A stretch of DNA of 64,000 bases from Flavobacterium sp. UBA7680 (GCF_002482975.1 NZ_DLHA01000017.1:139336-203335); one strand, 5' to 3'. Counted from the first letter of the stretch, positions 26,972 through 36,869 are shown. Program-made: numbers and translations. The notes: generated by a model not told the origin, from the sequence alone.

Positions 26972-28534
26972 TTAATCTAACCAGCGTGGATCTCCAATTT
27001 GGTTGTCGATCAGGGTTTGATTTTTTACTGTAAAGTCGCCGCTTGCTGCATTTACAAACTGCGGGTCTGCAGTAGTTCCTGAGGCGTCGATTTTATTTAA
27101 AGGAATCGTTGCGTCCATAAAACTTGCTGCATTGTAATAATAGGTTTTACTAAATACTGGCTGTTCAGTATTGGCCTGATTGGTATAAATAGCGCTTGTT
27201 CCTGCTATTAAAGTATTTTTTACTGTTGAAGCGTTATCTAAGAATCTAACATATAAAATTCTTTTTGGAGCTGCCAAATTTGACACATTATACAAAGTAC
27301 ATTTATCAATTAAACTATTGGTTACTAAACCAGTTCCAGATAAGTTGGCCGCCACATCTGCTCTAATAAAATCACGAGATGCAGAACAACTGTCGAATGT
27401 ACTATTTTTAAGTACTATGCTTGCAATGTAGGTATTTCTGAAATCAATAAAATCAGCACCAACATTTGTATTTACATTTTTAACTATACTGTTATCAACC
27501 GTAAATGATGTCACTTTTGCATTTGTTACGTTGGCAGAAATTAAAGCACGAAGATAATCATGAATATTACTTTTACTGATTAAAATATCTCCATAAGTTG
27601 ATGCTGCTCCGCTAATTGTTATTACAGCTGCATTGGTTAAATCTTTTCCATTCAAATCTAAATCTACTAAAGAAAGATTTGTAACTCCAGGATTGATTGT
27701 AAACTTGACATTTAGTTTTGGCTTGTCGGCTGTTTTTAATCCTCTTATAATAAGTGATTTATTTAAAATTATTTCACCAGTAGTAGTAAAAGTTCCCGGC
27801 ATTAACAATAATCTTGAACCGGCAGGCGCGGCTGCAATACTTGCTGCTAAATCATCTCCCGGATTCACTACAATACCATTCGTAATATCAATTCCAGTTG
27901 TAAAAGTTGCCGTTCCTCTTATTTTGGTTCCGTTTAATAATGTCGCTGTATAAGCTGTTTCACCATTAAGTCCGTTTACGACTGCGACTCCTGCTGTTTT
28001 TTCTGCAGGTGTGATAGTATGAATGACATTACCCGGAACAACAGAAATTTGTGTAACATTGCTATTTGGCGTCCATTTCAACGTAACAAATTTAGCATCG
28101 ATATCAGCATCCTGAACCGGAAAGAAAATTTGCTCTGAAAGTGTAATTGCTGTTATCACAGACCATTTAGAATCTTCTAATCCTGTTGAGCCAACTGCTT
28201 TTACTCTGATAGAATAAACGGTTTCCCCTTCTAAAGCTACCTGAATTGGTAATTGCTCGGGTGTAACGTTAATGGTTTTAAAAATGACTTTAAAGTCTGG
28301 ATCATCTGCACTAAATTCTACTACATAATGATCTGGATTTTCTTCTTCTTTTACATTCCAGTTTAACTCAACTGTAGTCTGGTTTCTAACTTTTGCTGTT
28401 AATCCAATTGGAGAAAATTCCCTGCTTGCATTTATACTGTCTATAACTTCTTCGTTATAACTTTCACAGCCCGAAATAACAGCGGTCAGTAACACTGAAG
28501 CTATTAATCCTTTTATTATATATTTTGTTTTCAT
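26972..28534 (-). CDS. Surface lipoprotein with FnIII-like and beta-helix (DUF4957/DUF5123) domains
   Basis: 520 residues from ATG 28534. Lipobox VISGC near residue 24. Fibronectin type III-like region about 45-130 (NQTTVELNWNVKEEENPDHYVVEFSADDPDF), a second such region to about 215, then a beta-helix (NPGDDLAASIAAAPAGSRLLLMPGTFT) and the C-terminal end TADPQFVNAASGDFTVKN...IGDPRW, typical of DUF5123 proteins in pectin and related glycan loci. Third gene after SusC and SusD on the same strand, so it is likely the surface glycan-binding or glycan-cleaving lipoprotein of this locus. Confidence 0.85.
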   Translation of the reverse strand: MKTKYIIKGLIASVLLTAVISGCESYNEEVIDSINASREFSPIGLTAKVRNQTTVELNWNVKEEENPDHYVVEFSADDPDFKVIFKTINVTPEQLPIQVALEGETVYSIRVKAVGSTGLEDSKWSVITAITLSEQIFFPVQDADIDAKFVTLKWTPNSNVTQISVVPGNVIHTITPAEKTAGVAVVNGLNGETAYTATLLNGTKIRGTATFTTGIDITNGIVVNPGDDLAASIAAAPAGSRLLLMPGTFTTTGEIILNKSLIIRGLKTADKPKLNVKFTINPGVTNLSLVDLDLNGKDLTNAAVITISGAASTYGDILISKSNIHDYLRALISANVTNAKVTSFTVDNSIVKNVNTNVGADFIDFRNTYIASIVLKNSTFDSCSASRDFIRADVAANLSGTGLVTNSLIDKCTLYNVSNLAAPKRILYVRFLDNASTVKNTLIAGTSAIYTNQANTEQPVFSKTYYYNAASFMDATIPLNKIDASGTTADPQFVNAASGDFTVKNQTLIDNQIGDPRWLD

Positions 28535-28582
28535 AAACATAATGCCTTATAATTAATAAATAATTGTGTGAGATTAATAACC

Positions 28583-30364
28583 TTAATTGTTAGTCAATTT
28601 ACCGTTACTTCCGTCAATAAATACTTGCCAGATTGGCCAGAATTGTTTGTTATCAGGATTCACACCGGCTTTATACAAACTATTGATTTTTGCATCGGTA
28701 GCGGCACCTGTCCATGTCCATGCAATAGAAGAATAAGCAGCTCCCGGATCAACAGTTTCTCCACGGTTTAATCCATAAATATCTAAGCTCACATTATCGG
28801 CTTTAAATTTATAATATAAGGTTGTTGGCACTGTGGCATATTCGCCTAAACGCTGCGATAAGTTTGTCATTTTAACTTTGGCTTCGTCTAGTTTTGTTTT
28901 AAGAAGGTTCCAGCGAATAAGAGCTTGTTTACGTTCCATTTCTCCTGTAAACTCAAATTTATTTTCTTCTACCAATGCTTTAAACATAGCGTCTTTGCTT
29001 GTTAAGGCATTTACATAAGCATCTACTTTTACAGCCTGAGCTGCTGCCGGAAATGCTCTTCTGCGGATTTCTTTTAAATATGGTGCTGCTGCACTTGGGC
29101 CTTCTAATTCGTTTGCTGCTTCTGCCGCAATTAAAAGAACCTCAGCATAACGCATATAAATTTTGTTTACACCATCGTCATTTGTTGAAGTTACAAAACG
29201 TGTCATCCATTCGTAACGGTATTTTCCAAAATACCATGTATTTAAAGTCCCTAATTCTTGTTTTGCAATATTGTTTACAGCTGTTCCATATTTGTACGGA
29301 ACACAAGTTACATCTCTGCGTGTATCTGCCTGATCGTAATCGTAAAAAACGAAAGGAAGCGGTCCAGCAGTTCCTCCGCGGTTTGGTCCATTAGCATGAA
29401 ATTGATCGTTTGTAGTATGGCGAACAGCAAATGTAAATAACATACGTCCTCTACCTTCTGAAAATGGAAGTTCCCACAATGATTCTCCACCTGCTACTAA
29501 ATATTCCTGATTGTATTTTTTCCAAAATGTTTCAAAAGAAGATTCTAAATGTGCAGATCCGCTTTCAATTACCGAACGGGATTCTGCTAATGCCAATGCG
29601 TACATATTGGCAACAGAAAGCTGCGGATCTGTACTTCTTCTAACTCCGTCAGGATATTGCTGATAACCGCTCGCAGCCATTGCTAAACGAGCACGGAATC
29701 CTTTTACGAATGCTTTATTGATTCTTTCTACACTGCTTGTTGCTGTAGTTTCTCCAGGCCACGGTACTAATGTTGCTGCTTCAGCTAAATCTTTAAGCAG
29801 CTGTTTGTAAATTTCGTCGCGGCTTGTTTTTCCTATGTAGAGTGTTTCATTTGTTAATGGTTCAAATCGATACGGAACATCTCCCCAAGCTTTTATTAAA
29901 TCGGCATAATAAATGGCTCTCAATGTCAAGGCTTCACCTAGTAAATATCCTAAGTCTGATCCCGGTGTTGGGTTACCATAAGTACGCAAACCGCGAACAC
30001 AAAGATTGGCACGCTCAATTCCTGAATACATCATTGCCCATGCATTGTTGGTTGTATTCATTTGAGAGTTATTTGCCTTTGCATCATACGTACATAAATC
30101 TGATGCATCACTTACGGTTTGTGAAGAGTTATACCATTCTACATCGGTATTTAATCCATAAAAAGGAAGAAAACGACCTCTGTAAGAGTTAGTTTCTGCA
30201 AACGGAATTTTAATTCCGTCTACTGCTCCCGCAGCTAAATCAGGGCTCGAAAAAATAACTGATTCGTCTAATGTTGATTGTGCCGGAGCATCTAAGTAGT
30301 CATCTGAGCAAGAACAAAAAAGACTTGCAACAAACATTCCTGCTATTACTATTTTATGTTTCAT
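28583..30364 (-). CDS. SusD/RagB family nutrient-binding lipoprotein
   Basis: 593 residues. Signal with lipobox SLFCSC, mature start SDDYLDAPAQSTLDESVIF. TPR-like helices follow (NAWAMMYSGIERANLCVRGL; LLGEALTLRAIYYADLIKAWGDVPYRFEPL; YKQLLKDLAEAATLVPWPGE) and the C-terminal RYAEVLLIAAEAANELEGPSAAAPYLKEIRRRAF and EFTGEMERKQALIRWNLL, all classic SusD. It caps the SusC transporter at the surface. Downstream of susC by 20 bp. Confidence 0.97.
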   Translation of the reverse strand: MKHKIVIAGMFVASLFCSCSDDYLDAPAQSTLDESVIFSSPDLAAGAVDGIKIPFAETNSYRGRFLPFYGLNTDVEWYNSSQTVSDASDLCTYDAKANNSQMNTTNNAWAMMYSGIERANLCVRGLRTYGNPTPGSDLGYLLGEALTLRAIYYADLIKAWGDVPYRFEPLTNETLYIGKTSRDEIYKQLLKDLAEAATLVPWPGETTATSSVERINKAFVKGFRARLAMAASGYQQYPDGVRRSTDPQLSVANMYALALAESRSVIESGSAHLESSFETFWKKYNQEYLVAGGESLWELPFSEGRGRMLFTFAVRHTTNDQFHANGPNRGGTAGPLPFVFYDYDQADTRRDVTCVPYKYGTAVNNIAKQELGTLNTWYFGKYRYEWMTRFVTSTNDDGVNKIYMRYAEVLLIAAEAANELEGPSAAAPYLKEIRRRAFPAAAQAVKVDAYVNALTSKDAMFKALVEENKFEFTGEMERKQALIRWNLLKTKLDEAKVKMTNLSQRLGEYATVPTTLYYKFKADNVSLDIYGLNRGETVDPGAAYSSIAWTWTGAATDAKINSLYKAGVNPDNKQFWPIWQVFIDGSNGKLTNN

Positions 30365-30384
30365 CTTGTGAAAGTTTTACTGAA

Positions 30385-33300
30385 TTAAAAATTAAGGTTT
30401 AAACCAAATATCAACTGTCTGCTTCTTGGGTAAGCTGAATAATCAACCCCAGGAGTCAGCGGTGTATTTCTTCTTGTTGAAGCTTCAGGATCTTGTCCGG
30501 TGTATTTTGTCCAGACAAATACGTTACTGGCAGTTAAGTAAAATCTTAACTTAGAAACGCCTAAAGCAGAAGTTAAATCATTTGGTGTAGTATAACCTAA
30601 ACTCAAAGTATTAAGTCTTAAAAAAGACCCGTCTTCAACAGCCCAGTCACTAAAAACATAACGCGGCATATAAGGAGACCACATTGTAGTATTTGCATTT
30701 AAGGCAGTAAGTGCTGCAGGATCTGTTACTAATTGTCCTGTGTTAGGATCAAAGTTCGTCCATCTTGTCCCGTCAGCCATTTCAGTATCTAAATTTCTAT
30801 ATTGTCCATTTGGAATTGAAGTAGAAAATTCCACTTTATTAGCATTATAAACATCATTCCCAATGCTGTAGTTAAATGCTGCAGAAAGATCAAAGCCATA
30901 CGCATTGGCATTCAGTACAAAACCTCCTGTCGTTTTTGGATTTGCGTTTCCAATAACCGTAAGATCATTTGCATCTATTTTATTATCACCATTAATATCT
31001 TTCAATTTCATCGCACCGGGTTTCATAGGCCCAACAATTGTAGTACCATCTGGCACTCCGGTTTTTAAAGTGTAAGCTCCTGCATTATAATTGAAATCAG
31101 ATACTTCGTAACGTCCGTCACTTTTATATCCGTACATAACACCTATTGACTGGCCTACGTTTACTAAATAATCATTTCCAATAGCCGTAGAAGCCCATCC
31201 GGAACTTGCACCAAAGTTACTCATTACACCAAGTGAGTTAATTTTATTGGTATTGAATCCAGCATTAAGCGATAAGCTTACGCCGAATTTCTCTCTTTCG
31301 ATTAGGTTAAGATTTAAAGTGGCCTCAACTCCGCTGTTTTGAACTTCACCCATGTTTCTGAACTGAAAATCATATCCTCCAGAAATTGGGAAGTTGATCA
31401 ATAAATCTTTTGTAATGTTTTTATACACCTCAACAGATCCTGTGACACGGTTTTTAAACAAATCGAAATCTAAACCTAAGTTTTGCGTCACAGTGGTTTC
31501 CCATTTCAAATCTGGGTTTGCCATTGTTTTAGAAGGTGCCCAGTAATTATCAACACCATTAATCCATGTAGATGTAGTAGATGTGAAACTCTGAACCATT
31601 TGCCCTGTTGGGATATTGTTGTTTCCTGCTTCACCATAACTTACTCTAAGTTTAAGCAAATTAATCCATGAAGCATTTTTCATAAATTCTTCTCCCGAAA
31701 TTTTCCACGCTGCCGCAGCCGCCGGGAAAAATCCCCATTTATTATCGCCTAAAAATTTACTTGAACCATCGGCACGGTACGTTGCTGTAAAAAGGTAACG
31801 ATCTTTATAATCGTAATTTACACGGCCAAAAAATGAAAGCAATTTATCATCTGGGAAATAGAAATTATCAACTGAAACCGGTGTTCCCTGAGTCGTTAAT
31901 TTTTTTGCCTGATCTAAACCAAAAGTTAATGGATAACCATGAATGGCAGTATTTACATCATTTCTTTTGTATTCAATAGATTCTTCACCAAAAAGTAATT
32001 TTAAACTATGATTTTCTCCAACGATTTTTTTCAAATCATAGTTCAGCGTATTGGCGTTTCTAAAACGAGTATCTTTTCTGTCTCCCATTATCATAGCAGG
32101 CATACCTTGTCTTTCTGCTGCCGGATTATTTTTCACATAATAAGTAGAACGTCCAAAATAACGATAATCTAAATAATTGTAATTATCCCAGCCTAATTCT
32201 GTTTTAAACACTAAATCTGAAGTAAGCTTCCATGAAAAACTTCCCAGCATATTAAAGTTTTTTCTGAATTGCTGACGGTCAGTATCCGCAATAGCCACAA
32301 AAGGATGCACCAGATTATCAGAAACTGCTTCATCAGTATCATCGGTTGTTAAACCCGGAACCGGAATTGGGGCATATCCCACAATATTTTTTAAACGAGA
32401 ATCTGCTGATGAAACCTCATTTTGCTCGTTCATTCCTCCACCATTAATTTCAGTATCTGAATAACGCATTGTAAAACTCAAATCAACTTTATCAGAAGCT
32501 TTACTGTTTAAAGCAAGCGACAAGTTGTTTCTGTTAAAATCAGATCCGTTCATGATCGCTTTTTCATCATAATGAGCATAATTGAAATTATAGTTCATTT
32601 TATCTGAACCGCCGCGAATAGATAAGTCACGGCTTTGAACTTCTCCTGTGCGCCCAAAAACCTGTCTTTGCCAGTCATTACCTTTCATGCCTTTGTACAT
32701 GTCATAATCTTTCCATGAACCAAAGTATTTTTCATACGAACTTAAATCCGTGTTATCCTTAAGCAAAGCATACTCATACTGCCATTTCACATAATCTTCA
32801 GGAGCTGTAACATCAATAGTATTGGCTATTTTTTTCATTCCGTAAAACATATTATAGTTTACGGTCACTTTACCATCTTTACCTTTTTTAGTCGTAACAA
32901 TAACAACCCCATAAGCTCCTCTTGAACCATAAATTGCGGTAGACGATGCATCTTTTAAAATGGTCATCGTATCAATATCAGAAGAAGAAATATCATTAAT
33001 ATTGTTTACCGGAAATCCGTCTACAATGTATAACGGAGAAGCATCCTGCGTTAAAGATCCGTTTCCACGAATTCTAATCTGCACGTTTGAATCCGGCGAA
33101 CCTTCAGATGAAGTTACCTGAACCCCCGCTATACGTCCCGTTAAAGCTTCTGCTACGTTAGGAACAGGAATTTTACGCATTTCATTTCCAGAAAATGTAG
33201 CCACCGCACCCGTTAAATCAGATTTTTTTGAAGTTCCATATCCAATTACAACAACTTCATTTAAGTTGTTTGAATCTTCAGTCATTGTTGCATTTACTTT

Positions 33301-33597
33301 GGCTTTTCCTTCTGTAGGTATTTCAATACTTTTAAATCCTATAAATGAAAAGCTTAAAACCGCTTTTGGATTGGTTAATTTTAATTTATAGTGGCCGTCA
33401 AAATCTGTAGAAGTCCCGTTCTTCGTTCCTTTCTCCAGTACATTAACCCCTGGCAAAGAAAGTCCGGCTGCATCCTTAACGGTTCCTTCTATTGTCACTG
33501 TCTGAGCATTCGCTCGATTGCTCAACAGCAAGCACAATAAAAAAACAAATGCAAAGCAATGATTTGCTCCCTTGTTTAATAAATCTTTAAAATTCAT
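30385..33597 (-). CDS. SusC/RagA family TonB-linked outer-membrane transporter
   Basis: 1070 residues: signal peptide to about 31 (ending NRANAQ); carboxypeptidase-regulatory-like domain (about 35-115, VTIEGTVKDAAGLSLPGVNVLEKGTKNGTSTDFDGHY); TonB box region and plug (EVVVIGYGTSKKSDLTGAV; VPNVAEALTGRIAGVQV; RIRGNGSLTQDASPLYIVDGFPV; ILKDASSTAIYGSRGAYGVVIVTTKKG); 22-strand barrel ending SRQLIFGLNLNF. It imports an oligosaccharide with SusD. First gene of a three-gene locus with no associated glycoside hydrolase. Confidence 0.98.
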   Translation of the reverse strand: MNFKDLLNKGANHCFAFVFLLCLLLSNRANAQTVTIEGTVKDAAGLSLPGVNVLEKGTKNGTSTDFDGHYKLKLTNPKAVLSFSFIGFKSIEIPTEGKAKVNATMTEDSNNLNEVVVIGYGTSKKSDLTGAVATFSGNEMRKIPVPNVAEALTGRIAGVQVTSSEGSPDSNVQIRIRGNGSLTQDASPLYIVDGFPVNNINDISSSDIDTMTILKDASSTAIYGSRGAYGVVIVTTKKGKDGKVTVNYNMFYGMKKIANTIDVTAPEDYVKWQYEYALLKDNTDLSSYEKYFGSWKDYDMYKGMKGNDWQRQVFGRTGEVQSRDLSIRGGSDKMNYNFNYAHYDEKAIMNGSDFNRNNLSLALNSKASDKVDLSFTMRYSDTEINGGGMNEQNEVSSADSRLKNIVGYAPIPVPGLTTDDTDEAVSDNLVHPFVAIADTDRQQFRKNFNMLGSFSWKLTSDLVFKTELGWDNYNYLDYRYFGRSTYYVKNNPAAERQGMPAMIMGDRKDTRFRNANTLNYDLKKIVGENHSLKLLFGEESIEYKRNDVNTAIHGYPLTFGLDQAKKLTTQGTPVSVDNFYFPDDKLLSFFGRVNYDYKDRYLFTATYRADGSSKFLGDNKWGFFPAAAAAWKISGEEFMKNASWINLLKLRVSYGEAGNNNIPTGQMVQSFTSTTSTWINGVDNYWAPSKTMANPDLKWETTVTQNLGLDFDLFKNRVTGSVEVYKNITKDLLINFPISGGYDFQFRNMGEVQNSGVEATLNLNLIEREKFGVSLSLNAGFNTNKINSLGVMSNFGASSGWASTAIGNDYLVNVGQSIGVMYGYKSDGRYEVSDFNYNAGAYTLKTGVPDGTTIVGPMKPGAMKLKDINGDNKIDANDLTVIGNANPKTTGGFVLNANAYGFDLSAAFNYSIGNDVYNANKVEFSTSIPNGQYRNLDTEMADGTRWTNFDPNTGQLVTDPAALTALNANTTMWSPYMPRYVFSDWAVEDGSFLRLNTLSLGYTTPNDLTSALGVSKLRFYLTASNVFVWTKYTGQDPEASTRRNTPLTPGVDYSAYPRSRQLIFGLNLNF

Positions 33598-34177
33598 GGT
33601 TGTTTGTTTAAGTTAGTAAATTGTTTAAAAGTGGTTTTTGTGGTTTCTTTTTTTGTTTGCAAGCCCAGTCTCTGCTATTATTAACAAAGAATAGATCTAC
33701 GCTATTTTGGAATTTTAATCATTCTATTTTTGTAAGAATCGAAACTTTCATTAACTATGCTTAAAAAAGTTGTAATCGATTACACAAACATAGATATTTT
33801 TTTTATATAAAAAATTAAAATTCATAAAAATTTCATAAATAGAATTACATATCAAAAATAAAATAGCTTTTTTATACGACTTATGTAATTTTACGGATAT
33901 ATAAATATTAAATATATTATCAGATTTTGATAATTTGTTACGATTTTATCTGAAAAAACAATCGATTACAAGCTTACAATTTAATAAATTTTTAAGTGTG
34001 ATTTTAACATTTAATATTAAAACAAAAATCATTAAAAATTTTTAATCGATATCATTTTTAACAAGTTTTTCTTTCAAAAAAGGAATCTACAACTTGTTTT
34101 TGTGTATCTATTACAGTTATAAAACGAGCACTCAAAACCCTAAACAAATCCTAAAATAAATTTTGGGCACAAAAAAA
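33598..34177. promoter_or_regulatory. Long AT-rich upstream region of the susC operon
   Basis: About 580 bp without a gene. It carries the palindromic operator and -7 box listed separately, and a second, degenerate half (AATCGATTACA at 33960-33970). The rest is near-pure A/T with no credible frame. Confidence 0.6.
33771..33792 (-). promoter_or_regulatory. Perfect palindromic operator adjoining the susC -7 box
   Basis: TGTAATCGATTACA (33771-33784) is a perfect 14-bp palindrome. The minus-strand -7 box TATGTTTG (33785-33792) touches it, so transcription toward susC would begin inside the operator. The CG-centred shape is like LacI-family operators; no lacI-type gene lies in the window. A partial second copy is at 33957-33970. 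Confidence 0.6.
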
Positions 34178-34198
34178 CCCTTAGAAATAATCTAAGGG
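34178..34198 (-). terminator. Terminator of the MFS gene
   Basis: Minus strand: CCCTTAGA-TTATT-TCTAAGGG followed by seven T, 25 bp past the stop of the gene ending at 34224. Confidence 0.85.
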
Positions 34199-34223
34199 CT
34201 TGATATTTATAGGGATATAAAAT

Positions 34224-35390
34224 TTATGCGCTTTGAAGCCTCAAATCGTTCTTGCGAATTTTAATTAATGTTATTGTGATCAGCATTCCAACTATAGACA
34301 TTCCAACTCCTATAAGATTTGGGGATTCGTAGCTGTATCCGGCAGTTAAAGGCAATCCTCCTAGAAAAGCTCCTAAAGCATTTCCGATATTAAAACTTCC
34401 TTGTAAAGAAGCCGAAGCAATCATCTCTGCTCCTTTTGCAGTTCGAATCATCAACATTTGAATTGGCGCAATAACAGAGAAAGAAATAGCACCCGTTAAG
34501 AATGTTAAAAACAAAGAAATATATTGATTTGATGAAAAGAAGTAAACCAAGATCAAATCGATTGACATGATAAACAACAAGGCTAAAGTGGTTGGTGCAG
34601 GAGAATATTTATCTGCCAGTTTTCCTCCGGCAAAATTTCCAACAACCATTCCCAATCCGGCAAGAATTAAAATATACGAAACATCGCCTTCGCCAAATTT
34701 CGAAACATTGATTAATAAAGGAGCGATATAACTGATCCACGCAAATAAACCTCCAAAACCAATAGCAGTGATTCCGATAATTAACCAAGCTTCGGTTCTC
34801 TTGAAAAACTCTAATTGTTTTTTCATATTTACCGTTTCACCTTTGTCCAGCTTTGGCATCCATAAAGAAATAAGAAGAAAGGTTAACAGACCCACAATGG
34901 CAATTAATACAAAAGTATAACGCCAGATAAAGTTATGTCCAATATAGGTTCCAATTGGTACACCAATTAAATTAGCCAGGGTTAAACCCGAAAACATAAT
35001 CGCGATCGCCTGTGCTTCTTTTCCTTTATCGGCTAAACGGCTTGCGACTACCGCACCCACTCCAAAAAACGCTCCATGCGGTAATCCCGATAAAAATCGC
35101 GAAGCAAATAAAAAATTATAAGAAGGTGCAATAATAGAAAGCGCGTTAAAAACCGTTAACATTAAAGCTAAAATTAAAAGCATTTTTTTAGGTGGAAAAT
35201 TTCTTCCAAGTATTACTAATAAAGGAGCGCCAATAACGACTCCAAGTGCATAAGCAGAAATTAAATATCCGGCAACAGGAATACTAACTTTCATATCTGA
35301 AGCGATATCAGGAAGAAGACCCATCATTACAAATTCGGTTATACCGATTGTTAAGCCTCCAAAAGAGAGTGCAATAAGACTTTTTTTCAT
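34224..35390 (-). CDS. MFS transporter, DHA1/AraJ-like exporter
   Basis: 388 residues, twelve hydrophobic segments. Start MKKSLIALSFGGLTIGITEFVMMGLLPDIASDMKVSIPVAGYLISAYALGVVIGAPLL is typical of the AraJ/YdhP sugar- or drug-efflux MFS group; RFLSGLPHGAFFGVGAVVASRLADKGKEAQAIAIMFSGLTLANLIGVP follows. Exports small solutes by proton antiport. Divergent from the AraC gene at 35494, with a shared 103-bp regulatory region. Confidence 0.92.
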   Translation of the reverse strand: MKKSLIALSFGGLTIGITEFVMMGLLPDIASDMKVSIPVAGYLISAYALGVVIGAPLLVILGRNFPPKKMLLILALMLTVFNALSIIAPSYNFLFASRFLSGLPHGAFFGVGAVVASRLADKGKEAQAIAIMFSGLTLANLIGVPIGTYIGHNFIWRYTFVLIAIVGLLTFLLISLWMPKLDKGETVNMKKQLEFFKRTEAWLIIGITAIGFGGLFAWISYIAPLLINVSKFGEGDVSYILILAGLGMVVGNFAGGKLADKYSPAPTTLALLFIMSIDLILVYFFSSNQYISLFLTFLTGAISFSVIAPIQMLMIRTAKGAEMIASASLQGSFNIGNALGAFLGGLPLTAGYSYESPNLIGVGMSIVGMLITITLIKIRKNDLRLQSA

Positions 35391-35427
35391 TTTGATTGGA
35401 TGAGAAAGGGAAAGACTTTCTACGTTG

Positions 35428-35472
35428 CAAATTTAACACCATTAAGCAAGAAAAAAGTTGTACATTTACAAC
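35428..35472. promoter_or_regulatory. Divergent promoter and candidate operator (MFS/AraC)
   Basis: Minus-strand -7 box TAAATTTG at 35428-35435 faces the MFS gene. GTTGTA-CATT-TACAAC at 35457-35472 is a perfect inverted repeat in the middle of the gap and a candidate AraC-protein site. Confidence 0.5.
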
Positions 35473-35493
35473 ATAAACTTGTAATAATAAAAC

Positions 35494-36327
35494 ATGCCGA
35501 AATTAAATCAGTTTGAAACTCTTGTGATTCATGAGTTTGAAGATGAAAAATTTCATCTTCCGCCGCATACACATACGTATTACGAAATCATCTATATAAA
35601 GAAAGGAAGCGGCGTTCATCACCTCAACAATAATCTTCTTCCATACAAATCCGGAGACTTATTTGTGATCTCTCCAGAAGACGAGCATTATTTTGATATT
35701 AAAAAATCGACCCGCTTTGTTTATATCAAATTCACCGATAATTATTTTAACTCCAAACAAAATTTAACCTGCGATGAATTCTTAATTCACACGCCTGAAA
35801 ATTTTATGCGGGATAAATTATTAAAAGAAACCGTTTTAAAATTAGACGATCCGTGCAAAACGATTCTAAAAAATACAATTGAAAATATTACGGCTTATAA
35901 TTGCAAAACCGATGTTTCGACTTCGCCCATTATCTTTTATCAGATTCTTTCGATTTTTGGCGTAATCAAAGAAACTATTAAATGCATGAATCTGCGAATG
36001 GAATCGACGCATATCGACAACGAACAAATTGCGACTTATATTCATCAGAATATTTATAACCCGAAATTGGTTCAGATAAAAGTGATTGCCAGTCATTTTA
36101 ATATTGCCGAAACTTATTTTAGTGCTTATTTCAAAAGGACTTTTTCGATCAGTTATCGCGAATACATTAATAACCTGCGAACGACTTTAATTGAAAAACG
36201 TATTCATAACGACAAGCTTTCTATTAAACAAATTGCCTACGAATTTGGTTTTACCGATGAAAGCCATCTTTCTAATTATTTTAAAAAGAAGAAAAACATG
36301 AAACCGACCGATTTTAAGAAAACTTAA
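35494..36327 (+). CDS. AraC family transcriptional regulator with cupin domain
   Basis: 277 residues. AraC-binding cupin at the N-terminus (FHLPPHTHTYYEIIYIKKGSGVHHLNNNLLPYKSGDLFVISPEDEHYF) and double HTH at the C-terminus (about 180-277): IASHFNIAETYFSAYFKRTFSISYREYINNLRTTLIEKRI and LSIKQIAYEFGFTDESHLSNYFKKKKNMKPTDFKK. Divergent from the MFS exporter, which it likely controls. Confidence 0.93.
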   Translation: MPKLNQFETLVIHEFEDEKFHLPPHTHTYYEIIYIKKGSGVHHLNNNLLPYKSGDLFVISPEDEHYFDIKKSTRFVYIKFTDNYFNSKQNLTCDEFLIHTPENFMRDKLLKETVLKLDDPCKTILKNTIENITAYNCKTDVSTSPIIFYQILSIFGVIKETIKCMNLRMESTHIDNEQIATYIHQNIYNPKLVQIKVIASHFNIAETYFSAYFKRTFSISYREYINNLRTTLIEKRIHNDKLSIKQIAYEFGFTDESHLSNYFKKKKNMKPTDFKKT

Positions 36328-36370
36328 AATTGGAAATCTTAAATAAGTAACGGCTCTTAAAAAAAATATC

Positions 36371-36378
36371 TAAATTTG
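36371..36378 (+). promoter_or_regulatory. -7 promoter box of the Cys/His-rich gene
   Basis: TAAATTTG, 19 bp before the TTG start codon at 36398; implies a very short leader. Confidence 0.55.
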
Positions 36379-36397
36379 TAATTCCAAAGCATTTTCA

Positions 36398-36781
36398 TTG
36401 AAGAAAAAAATTCACATATTGTTTTTCCTTTTAACCCTTGGCTTCTTTTTGATGTCCAGTTCAGGTTATGCTTGTGGAAAATCTGCTGAGAAAACTTCAT
36501 GCGAAAAGAAAGCTGTTTCTAAAAAAGAGAATTCCCATTCTTGTCAGGAAGATTGCTGTAAAAAAGGTCATAATTCTAAAGATCAGCACGGCTGCAGCGG
36601 AAAATGCGATCATTCGAGCTGTACAACTACTGCTTTACAGTTTAGTATGCTTACTACAAACGAATTTGAATTCGAAAATAATCTCTTTAATTTTTCTTCG
36701 GAGAAATCTGTTTCTTATTACAAAACCGCCAGTATTTCTGATGGTTTTACTTCTATTTGGTTAATTCCTAAAATAAAATAA
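36398..36781 (+). CDS. Cys/His-rich secreted protein, probable metal binder
   Basis: 127 residues starting at a TTG codon, since no ATG fits and the signal peptide begins right there (MKKKIHILFFLLTLGFFLMSSSGYA). The next 60 residues hold about ten Cys and six His among Lys/Ser (CGKSAEKTSCEKK, HSCQEDCCKKGH, HGCSGKCDHSSC), a plausible site cluster for copper or zinc. The C-terminal third is ordinary sequence ending WLIPKIK. First gene of the copper island. No family recognised; function inferred from composition and context. Confidence 0.7.
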   Translation: MKKKIHILFFLLTLGFFLMSSSGYACGKSAEKTSCEKKAVSKKENSHSCQEDCCKKGHNSKDQHGCSGKCDHSSCTTTALQFSMLTTNEFEFENNLFNFSSEKSVSYYKTASISDGFTSIWLIPKIK

Positions 36782-36853
36782 TTCTATTTCTGACAGCCAT
36801 AATAGTGTTTTGCCGCTAAGGCACAAAGGCTCGAAGAAATATAAAACTTTGCT

Positions 36854-36869
36854 CCCGATAGCTATCGGG
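36854..36869. repeat. Short perfect palindrome CCCGATAGCTATCGGG
   Basis: Sits within a degenerate GCAAAG-type noncoding repeat (about 36811-36885). An identical palindrome occurs at 38698-38713. Confidence 0.75.

Noticed and set aside
28568..33500. Several plus-strand open frames of 60-130 codons opposite susC, susD and the DUF5123 gene
   Set aside because: They are antisense to strongly supported coding sequence, with Cys/His/Leu-rich nonsense composition.
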